This document shows, piece after piece, positions 32,384 to 37,894 of a stretch of DNA of 37,894 nt; positions within the stretch are counted from its first letter, which is position 1, and each line of letters begins with the position of its first letter. The notes beneath the pieces were generated by a model, which was not told the DNA's origin, made no database searches, and saw only the letters and a program-made list of their open reading frames with translations. Position numbers and translations under genes: made by a program. This DNA comes from DATLFI01 sp035524895 (GTDB lineage: Bacteria > Acidobacteriota > Thermoanaerobaculia > Multivoradales > Multivoraceae), in assembly GCA_035524895.1 (NCBI GenBank), contig DATLFI010000425.1:1-37894 (forward strand). Direction: 5' to 3'.

Positions 32384-33520
32384 ATGAGCTCCCCGACCCC
32401 CGACGATGTCGCACCGATCGCGTTCGCGCGTGACCCCACGGCGCGCGGCGCGACCCGCTGCGGTGCCTCGTTCGCCGCGCTCGCAATCGGCCTGCGCGTC
32501 GCACTGATGGCAGCGGCGCTCGGCCTCGCCGGGGCATCTGCCGCCGAGCTGGCCTCGCTGCACGACGGGCGTTCCTACCAAACGATCGCCGAGGCTCTGG
32601 GCTCCGCCGAGCAACTCCGTGGCCTGCCCGCCGAGGTCCGCCGGCTGGGCCCCGGCTATCCGGCGCTGGCGCGTGCAGCGGCAGTCGCGCTGCCGCTGCC
32701 GCTGGCCGCGCTAGTGGTGCCGGTGCTGGCGGCGGGCGCGGCCGTGTGGCTGCTGAGCGCGCTCGGCGCGAGCCGGTGGACCGTCGCGTACTTCGCGGTG
32801 TTCACGCCGTCGTGGGTGCTGTTCTCAGGGACCGCGATGTCGGAGGCGCCGTTCCTCGCGTTGTCGCTCGCTGGTGTGCTGCTGTGGCGGCGCGACCGGC
32901 CGGTGTGGAGCGGGTTGGTGCTGGGCGGCGCGACGCTGGTGCGACCGGTCGGCGCCCTGGTGTTCGCCTCGCACTGGTTGCTGAGCCGACGCCGGCGCGG
33001 TGTGCGCGCTTCGATTCCGGCTCTGGTCGCCTTCGCCGTGCTACCCGGAGCGTGGGCGGTAGCGTCGTGGTGGCTGTGGGGCAACCCGCTGCAACAGCCG
33101 GCGTCCTACATCGCCAAGGACCTGTCGTGGCCACTGCACAGTTTGCTGGTCGGCCTCGGCCAACCATGGCATGACCCGCTCAAGGCCGGTCAGGTGGTGT
33201 TGGCCCTGGGGTTGGCGTTTCTCGGCGCGATCGGGCTCCGTCGTCGGTGGCAGGCCACCGGCGACCCCGAGCGCCTCGCGGAGGGCGCCTGGCTGGTATC
33301 TCATGTCTGCTTCTACCTGCTGCTGCCCAGCTCATGGGTGTTCGAGTGCCTACCCCGCTTCCTGGTCTCGTGCCTGCCGCCGATCCTGCTCGGGCTCGAG
33401 CCGTGGCTGCCCCGCCGCCGGGCTGCAGTCGTCGCCGCCGGCGCCGGCTCGCTGGCGCTCGGGCTGATCTGGAACCTGCGGGCGCTCGACGCGCTGCAGC
33501 GGCTCGGAACCGGTTCGTGA
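32384..33520 (+). CDS. multi-pass GT-C-type membrane glycosyltransferase (PIG-V-like)
   Basis: A 378-residue integral membrane protein with about nine to ten helices. After the first helix comes LHDGRSYQTIAEAL, where the Asp lies in the first external loop like the catalytic Asp of GT-C enzymes that use lipid-linked sugars; the stretch GPGYPALARA and later FTPSWVLFSGTAMSEAPFL, with an acidic residue before the next helix, resemble PIG-V-type proteins. Acceptor and sugar are unknown. The gene is divergent from rocD with 123 bases between, in which I see no convincing promoter, and the next GT-C gene starts two bases after its stop. Confidence 0.72.
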   Translation: MSSPTPDDVAPIAFARDPTARGATRCGASFAALAIGLRVALMAAALGLAGASAAELASLHDGRSYQTIAEALGSAEQLRGLPAEVRRLGPGYPALARAAAVALPLPLAALVVPVLAAGAAVWLLSALGASRWTVAYFAVFTPSWVLFSGTAMSEAPFLALSLAGVLLWRRDRPVWSGLVLGGATLVRPVGALVFASHWLLSRRRRGVRASIPALVAFAVLPGAWAVASWWLWGNPLQQPASYIAKDLSWPLHSLLVGLGQPWHDPLKAGQVVLALGLAFLGAIGLRRRWQATGDPERLAEGAWLVSHVCFYLLLPSSWVFECLPRFLVSCLPPILLGLEPWLPRRRAAVVAAGAGSLALGLIWNLRALDALQRLGTGS

Positions 33521-33522
33521 GG

Positions 33523-35022
33523 ATGCGCGTCGATTGCGCTGTGAGCGCACGCCGCGACGACGAACCTCGATCGCCACTCCCGGGGTGGTGGCCGTGGCTC
33601 GCGATCGCCCTCGGCGCGCTGACGCTCCGGCTATGGGGCCTCGACGCCCGCAGCCTGTGGCTCGACGAAGTGGTCAGCCTCGAGGTCGCACGCGCGCCGC
33701 TCGCAGCGATCCTGCGCGGCGAGGCATTCGACAACCACACCCCGCCGCTCTACTACGTGCTGCTGAAAGCCTGGCTGCTGCTGGCGCCCGCGACCGAGCT
33801 CGGGTTGCGCCTGCCTTCGGCGCTGCTCGACGCCGCCAACGCGCTGCTGCTCGGGCTGCTGTGCATGCGCGCGCTCGGCGCGGGCATCGCGACCGGCCGC
33901 ACCGCCGCCCTGGTCTACGCGCTGTCGCCCTATGCCATCCGGCTGGCCCAGGAGGCGCGGATGTATCCGCTGCTGATGACCTGCGCGCTGGTGGCCTGGG
34001 GCGCCACGCTGCGCTACGTCGCCGAGCGCCGGCCGGGCGATCTGGTGGTCGCGGCGCTGGCCGCCACCGCCGGCCTCTACACCCACTACTTCTTCGCGCC
34101 CTTCCTGGCGGTGCTCTACGGCTGGGCGGCGGTGGTGCTGTACCGCCAGCGCCGGACGCCCTGGCCTTGGCTGGTCCAGACGTTGGCGGTGGCGCTCGCC
34201 TTCCTGGCTTGGCTGCCGGTGGTGCTCGACCTGCTCGGCAGCGGCCAGTCGTTCCGTCGCTACTCGCTTGCAGTGCTGCCCTACGCGCTGGTGCGCTTCG
34301 CTTCGGGCTACGGTGCGCTGCGACTGCACTGGCGGGAGCGCCAGTCCCTGCTCGACGGCGTGCTCGCCCATTGGGCGCTGATCACGATCGTGCTCGTTGT
34401 GGTCACCCCGCTCCTGCTGGCCGCGCTGGTGGTGGCGTGGCGGCGATCCAACGCGACACGGTCGCTGGTCTGGCTGATGGCCGGCGTGCCGCTGCTGGCG
34501 CTCGTGACCGACCGGCTTGCACCGTCCCTGTCGGAGCGCTATCTCGCGGCGGTGTTCCCGAGCTTCGTCGCCCTGCTCGCGTTGCTGCCTTGGGGATCTC
34601 GGGGGCCGCGCGGGTGGGTTGCTCTCCAGGTGCTCGCGACGACGCTCCTGCTGTGCTCGCTGGTCGCTCACCTGCTGCGACCCGCCGCCGGGACCGAACG
34701 GTGGGACGACGCGGCGGCCGCCATCGAGGCCGCCATGCCGGAGGAGGCCCCGATCCTGGTCTCGCCCGGCTTCTATCGCGACGTCGCCGTGTACCACCTG
34801 CCCCAGCGGCGTATCATCGGTCTGAAAGCCCTGCGAGACTGCAAGCTGCCATCTGCGCTCGGCCGTCAGTATCCGAACCAGGCGACCGGGGCCTTCGGGC
34901 TGCTCGAGGTCGAGGCGATGAGCTGGGTGGCTCGACAGCTCGCGGACTGCGGCTACCGCGTGGAGCGCGGGGGGCATTGGAGCGACGGAAACGGCCTGCT
35001 GTTCCACACAGTGGGACATTGA
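33523..35022 (+). CDS. multi-pass GT-C-type membrane glycosyltransferase (PMT/ArnT-like)
   Basis: A 499-residue membrane protein with about ten to eleven helices. GALTLRLWGLDARSLWLDEV (31-50) with Asp48-Glu49 in the first loop, then NHTPPLYYVLLKAW and LGLRLPSALLDAANALLLG, are characteristic of PMT/ArnT-type GT-C glycosyltransferases. The C-terminal ~90 residues form a soluble domain (WDDAAAAIEAAMPEEAPILVSP spans its start). The start at ATG 33523 follows the previous stop by two bases; GTG 33541 is an alternative. The pair probably act on the same lipid-linked sugar route, for envelope polysaccharide or protein glycosylation, which is inference. Confidence 0.82.
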   Translation: MRVDCAVSARRDDEPRSPLPGWWPWLAIALGALTLRLWGLDARSLWLDEVVSLEVARAPLAAILRGEAFDNHTPPLYYVLLKAWLLLAPATELGLRLPSALLDAANALLLGLLCMRALGAGIATGRTAALVYALSPYAIRLAQEARMYPLLMTCALVAWGATLRYVAERRPGDLVVAALAATAGLYTHYFFAPFLAVLYGWAAVVLYRQRRTPWPWLVQTLAVALAFLAWLPVVLDLLGSGQSFRRYSLAVLPYALVRFASGYGALRLHWRERQSLLDGVLAHWALITIVLVVVTPLLLAALVVAWRRSNATRSLVWLMAGVPLLALVTDRLAPSLSERYLAAVFPSFVALLALLPWGSRGPRGWVALQVLATTLLLCSLVAHLLRPAAGTERWDDAAAAIEAAMPEEAPILVSPGFYRDVAVYHLPQRRIIGLKALRDCKLPSALGRQYPNQATGAFGLLEVEAMSWVARQLADCGYRVERGGHWSDGNGLLFHTVGH

Positions 35023-35050
35023 TTCTCGGCTGGCCGGGAGAGCACGAGCG

Positions 35051-35185
35051 ATGAGCGGGCCGGTCTCCGGCCTGCCCGAGGAGTACGGCGCCTGGTCGGC
35101 GACCCTGCGCGACCCGCCCGACTTCCACGTGCCCGCCCGCTTCGGGCTGCTCGTTCGCTCGCCAGCTCAGCGCGGCAGCCAGTGA
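35051..35185 (+). pseudogene. N-terminal remnant of an AMP-dependent acyl-CoA synthetase
   Basis: A 44-codon frame reads PEEYGAWSATLRDPPDFHVP then ARFG, and from there LLVRSPAQRGSQ to a stop. The first part resembles the opening of medium-chain acyl-CoA synthetases, where a segment like FHVPARFNFA precedes the adenylation domain. After ARFG the resemblance stops exactly where the 3' end of the minus-strand membrane gene begins (35167). This looks like a gene cut by a deletion or rearrangement. The length is short, so chance similarity is possible. Confidence 0.4.
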
Positions 35186-36081
35186 ACGAGGTTGGTCGTC
35201 CAGGGCACCACCTGGTGAGCGAACACCACGAAGAAGGTCGCGAGATAGGCCAATCGCATCGCACGCTCCCGCGGCTCGCACTGGCTCACGCCGAGGATCA
35301 CCAGCAACCAGCCGAAGCCCACCACCGTCGCGAACGCATAAGTGGTCCACGCGAAGAGCAGCAGCGTGCCGTGGCGCAGGCCTCGGATCAACCGGCCGAC
35401 GCCGGGCCACAGGAAGGCCACCGCCACCGCCCCCTCGCTGACGAGCGTCCACCAAGTGATCGCGGTCGCCAGCCGCTTCAGGCGCGGTGGCTCTATCAGC
35501 TCGGCCTCGGCCTGCCGGCCCTGGCGCACCTGCGCCACAGCCCGCGCATTGGCTTGCAGGTCCTGCGGCGTCATGCCGCCCGCGAGAAGCGTGAGATCGC
35601 GAAAGCGCCCGTCCGTCAACAACGTCGAGCGGAAGAACCGCCCGTCCACGAAGTCCGGCGACAGCACGCCCTTCCACAGCACCGCGAACAGGAACGCCAG
35701 ACCGATCAGCCATCGAGCGTTGAGCGCCAGCGCCCGCTGGCGAGCCGCCTCCGGCACGTTGAGCACCAGGAACAGCGCCAGGCACCAGTAGGCGAAGAGG
35801 TAGATGTGGTTGTCGGCGACCCACCTCTCGACCAGCAAGCGCCACGCTGCGAAGAACGCGACCAGCAGCCAGAGCGCGCGGCTCGCGTCGAGGCGCGGCG
35901 CCACCAGCCCGACGATGCCGAGCGTCACCAGCCCGAGCTTCAGGTACCAGACGTCCACCGGCTTCGTGACGAGGTAGACGCAGGTGAGCCGCACCGCCAG
36001 CGACACCGGCTCGAGCTCGCCCAACTCGGCAAGACGCCGCTCGATCCATTCCCCGACGCGGCCGCGACCCCCCGTCGTCAT
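35167..36081 (-). CDS. multi-pass membrane protein, HTTM-like, unknown function
   Basis: A 304-residue membrane protein with about seven to eight helices. WVADNHIYLFAYWCLALFLV, then LWKGVLSPDFVDGRFF and a final TFFVVFAHQVVPWTTNLVHW, recall membrane proteins of the HTTM/vitamin-K-carboxylase-like type, but I cannot assign a reaction. The ATG at 36081 overlaps the stop of the gene upstream as ATGA, so the two should be made together. Its 3' end overlaps the acyl-CoA synthetase remnant on the other strand. Confidence 0.7.
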   Translation of the reverse strand: MTTGGRGRVGEWIERRLAELGELEPVSLAVRLTCVYLVTKPVDVWYLKLGLVTLGIVGLVAPRLDASRALWLLVAFFAAWRLLVERWVADNHIYLFAYWCLALFLVLNVPEAARQRALALNARWLIGLAFLFAVLWKGVLSPDFVDGRFFRSTLLTDGRFRDLTLLAGGMTPQDLQANARAVAQVRQGRQAEAELIEPPRLKRLATAITWWTLVSEGAVAVAFLWPGVGRLIRGLRHGTLLLFAWTTYAFATVVGFGWLLVILGVSQCEPRERAMRLAYLATFFVVFAHQVVPWTTNLVHWLPR

Positions 36082-36557
36082 TTCCGAGCTCCGGCCGGGG
36101 CTACCGGTCGCTGCAGCTCGAGCAGGTACTCGTGCCAAGGCTCGCTCCGGTAGCTGCCAGTCGCAGGATCGAACGACGCCCGCCACAGCTCTACGCGAAC
36201 AGCCTGCAGACCTGAGCGCCGTCGCTCGAGTCGGGCGGCGAGCGCATTGGCGTAGGCGCCGATCCGCTGCTCGGTGGGGTGGTTGAGCATCACCCGGCGC
36301 AGCGGGTCGCGTCGCGGCAGTGACAGTCGCCGCTCTCCGTCGTCGAACACCTCGTAGGCGCGTACCTGGCGGTTGCCGCCGGTGTCGGAGGTCGCGAACA
36401 TCCCGAATCCGCCCCCCTTCCAGGGAGTGAGCTCGGTGGTGAACGCGATGACGATCTGCAGCACCGCGACGCCGACCAACACGCCGCAAGCGAGAAAGGC
36501 CCAGCGCGGGGGGCGCTCGGAGCTGTCCACCAGCGGCGGATCACTCTTCATCGGCAT
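36078..36557 (-). CDS. single-pass membrane-anchored protein, partner of the HTTM-like protein
   Basis: A 159-residue protein with one hydrophobic segment at ~20-42 (WAFLACGVLVGVAVLQIVIAF) and an outside domain with TPWKGGGFGMFATSDTGGN and RQVRAYEVFDDGERRLSLPR. The strict Gly- and aromatic-rich motif after the helix suggests a conserved family I cannot name. ATG 36557 is taken as start; ATG 36551 is two codons further in. It overlaps the small gene upstream by 17 bases and the membrane gene downstream by four. Confidence 0.68.
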   Translation of the reverse strand: MPMKSDPPLVDSSERPPRWAFLACGVLVGVAVLQIVIAFTTELTPWKGGGFGMFATSDTGGNRQVRAYEVFDDGERRLSLPRRDPLRRVMLNHPTEQRIGAYANALAARLERRRSGLQAVRVELWRASFDPATGSYRSEPWHEYLLELQRPVAPAGARK

Positions 36558-36735
36558 TGCTCGCGAGGGCGCGCGCTCTGAGCGGTGCGATCCACGGACG
36601 CTCTGCCAGGTGTGGGTACACCGCACCGATCCGCCGTCTCTGGTCCGCATCGAGCAGCTCGAAACCTCGCCGTCGCAGGATCAGCTCGGCGCGGGCGCTC
36701 TGGCGATTCGATGATACCGGCGCGCGCGCCCGCAC
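36541..36735 (-). CDS. possible small protein upstream of the membrane pair
   Basis: A 64-residue frame starting with GTG 36735 and containing RAELILRRRGFELLDADQRR then RIGAVYPHLAERPW. Third-position GC is somewhat lower than in the neighbouring genes (about 73% by my count), so it is less secure. Overlap of its 3' end with the next gene supports it being real. The same frame stays open to 36954, but that part runs under the divergent helicase. Function unknown; it is predicted to be soluble and basic. Confidence 0.4.
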   Translation of the reverse strand: MRARAPVSSNRQSARAELILRRRGFELLDADQRRRIGAVYPHLAERPWIAPLRARALASNADEE

Positions 36736-36768
36736 CAGCGACCGCCAGCGGAGTACGCTCTCGCCACC

Positions 36769-37894
36769 GTGGCCACCACCACCCTCGACCCGCTCGTCGA
36801 CGCGCTCGCGACGGACCGCGATCTCGGCCCGCAGATCGTCCATCGGGCTTATTTGCCCGGCCACCCGAGCCGGTTCGCCGAACCGCAGCACCCGCTGCCC
36901 GAGGCGCTGCGCCGCGGCCTGGTGAGCCTGGGAGTCGAGCGGCTGTGGAGCCACCAGGCCGAGGGCCTCGACGTCCTACGCGCAGGCGGCGACGTGCTGG
37001 TCACGACGCCGACCGCCTCCGGCAAGTCGCTGGTGTTCCAGGTGCCGATCCTCGAGCAGGCGCTGCTCGGCGGCGACGCCCGCGCGCTGTTCCTGTTCCC
37101 GCTCAAGGCGCTGGGCCAGGACCAGCGCGCCAAGCTCGACCGACTGGCCGCCGCCTGCGGCCTCGACCCCGAGCTCGACGGCGCGGCGATCTACGACGGC
37201 GACACCCCGCGCGCGGCGCGCGAGCGCATCCGCGCCGCGCCGCCGCGCGTGCTGATCTCGAACCCCGACATGCTGCACGCCGGCATGCTGCGGCACGGCG
37301 CGTCGTGGGCGCCGTTGTTCTCGCACCTGCGCTACGTGGTGCTCGACGAGCTCCACACCTACCGCGGAATCTTCGGCTGCCACTTCCATCACGTGCTGCA
37401 GCGGCTGCTGCGCCAGTGCCACCGCCACGGCGCGAACCCGCAGCTCGTGGCCTCCTCGGCGACCGCCGCCAACGCCGCCGAGTTCGCGCGCACGCTTACC
37501 GGCCGCACGATGCACGAGATCGCGCAGTCGGGCGCGCCGCGCCAGGGGCGACACTTCTTGCTGCTGCAGCCGGCCACCAGCCCGTACACCACGGCTCTCC
37601 ACCTGCTCACGGCGTTTCTGCGCGCCGGCCTGAAAACCATCGTTTTCACCAAGGCGCGCCGCATCACCGAGCTGCTGCACTCGTGGCTGGCCGACAAGGA
37701 GCCCGAGCTGGCGCGCCGCGTCGCCAACTATCGCGCCGGCTTCCTGGCCGAGGAGCGGCGCCAGATCGAGCGTGACCTGTTCGAGGGGCGGCTCACCGGA
37801 GTGATCGCGACCTCGGCGCTCGAGATGGGGATCGACGTCGGTGGCCTCGATGCCTGCATCCTGGTGGGATTCCCCGGCTCGATGATGGCGACGT
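36769..37894 (+). CDS. DEAD/DEAH-box helicase, MrfA/YprA-like, 3' end outside window
   Basis: At least 375 residues of a superfamily 2 helicase. Motif Q-like text LWSHQAEGLDVL precedes motif I TPTASGKS (80-87). LFPLKALGQDQ (109-119) is motif Ia, VLISNPDMLH lies in domain 1, motif II is VLDELHTY (191-198), motif III is ASSATAANAAEF (228-239), and TSALEMGIDVGGLD is motif V. The order and the pattern fit the MrfA/YprA group (with a DUF1998 C-terminus), linked to repair of DNA adducts in Bacillus. The start is GTG 36769; no ribosome site is seen. The intact frame reaches the window edge without a stop. Confidence 0.87.
   Translation, partial: MATTTLDPLVDALATDRDLGPQIVHRAYLPGHPSRFAEPQHPLPEALRRGLVSLGVERLWSHQAEGLDVLRAGGDVLVTTPTASGKSLVFQVPILEQALLGGDARALFLFPLKALGQDQRAKLDRLAAACGLDPELDGAAIYDGDTPRAARERIRAAPPRVLISNPDMLHAGMLRHGASWAPLFSHLRYVVLDELHTYRGIFGCHFHHVLQRLLRQCHRHGANPQLVASSATAANAAEFARTLTGRTMHEIAQSGAPRQGRHFLLLQPATSPYTTALHLLTAFLRAGLKTIVFTKARRITELLHSWLADKEPELARRVANYRAGFLAEERRQIERDLFEGRLTGVIATSALEMGIDVGGLDACILVGFPGSMMAT

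Noticed and set aside
1..37894. tRNA, rRNA, CRISPR array, insertion sequence or prophage
   Set aside because: No clover-leaf sequence, regularly spaced repeats, transposase or phage structural gene was recognised while reading both strands.

Overview
The window is about 70% GC, gene-dense and almost free of long intergenic gaps; no stretch over about 240 bases lacks a gene. It reads as a chromosomal segment of a free-living, menaquinone-using bacterium with a Gram-negative style envelope. The secreted protease-like protein at 9156-10733 ends in a domain of about 110 residues (TDTGYFWFFDADN...HYWVFGGGLTD) that I associate from memory with Acidobacteriota of the Thermoanaerobaculia type. That taxonomic guess is moderate and untested.

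Region 1 (1-8963, minus strand) is one long menaquinone operon. From its promoter it runs: a GbsR/MarR-like regulator, a long-chain polyprenyl diphosphate synthase, ubiE/menG, menF, menD, menH, menB, menA and the start of menE, which runs off the left edge. Genes touch or overlap, with 4-base ATGA or GTGA overlaps at three junctions. A good sigma70-type promoter (TTGAAA, 17 bases, TACAGT) lies so close to the regulator's ATG that the mRNA should be leaderless. menC is not in the window.

Region 2 (8964-13129, plus strand) holds a secreted trypsin-fold protein that has lost its catalytic His and Ser, an amidase-signature enzyme, and a membrane-anchored protein of unknown function. Region 3 (13134-20326, minus strand) holds a HerA-like ATPase and a three-gene set: an ATP/ADP-carrier-like membrane protein fused to HEAT repeats, a degenerate cyclic-nucleotide-binding domain protein, and an exported Shewanella-like PPP phosphatase.

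Region 4 (20327-27852, plus strand) starts with an 18-base palindrome, followed by an acyl-CoA synthetase, an unknown protein, a broken nucleotidyltransferase gene, and then three secreted proteins in a row: a PQQ-type propeller fused to an esterase-like domain without its catalytic residues, a beta/gamma-crystallin with two calcium motifs, and an apparently intact M23 peptidase.

Region 5 (27844-32260, minus strand) carries rocD, two bacterial PH-domain membrane proteins, an Fpg/Nei-type glycosylase with a TTG start and a TatD nuclease. Region 6 (32384-37894) carries two GT-C membrane glycosyltransferases, a 44-codon remnant of an acyl-CoA synthetase, a minus-strand set of two membrane proteins with a small upstream ORF, and the first 375 codons of a DEAD/DEAH helicase.

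No tRNA, rRNA, CRISPR array, insertion sequence or prophage was recognised. The less ordinary items are the regulator-led leaderless men operon, the carrier/HEAT, cNMP-fold and PPP phosphatase module, and the recurrence of catalytically dead enzyme folds among secreted proteins.
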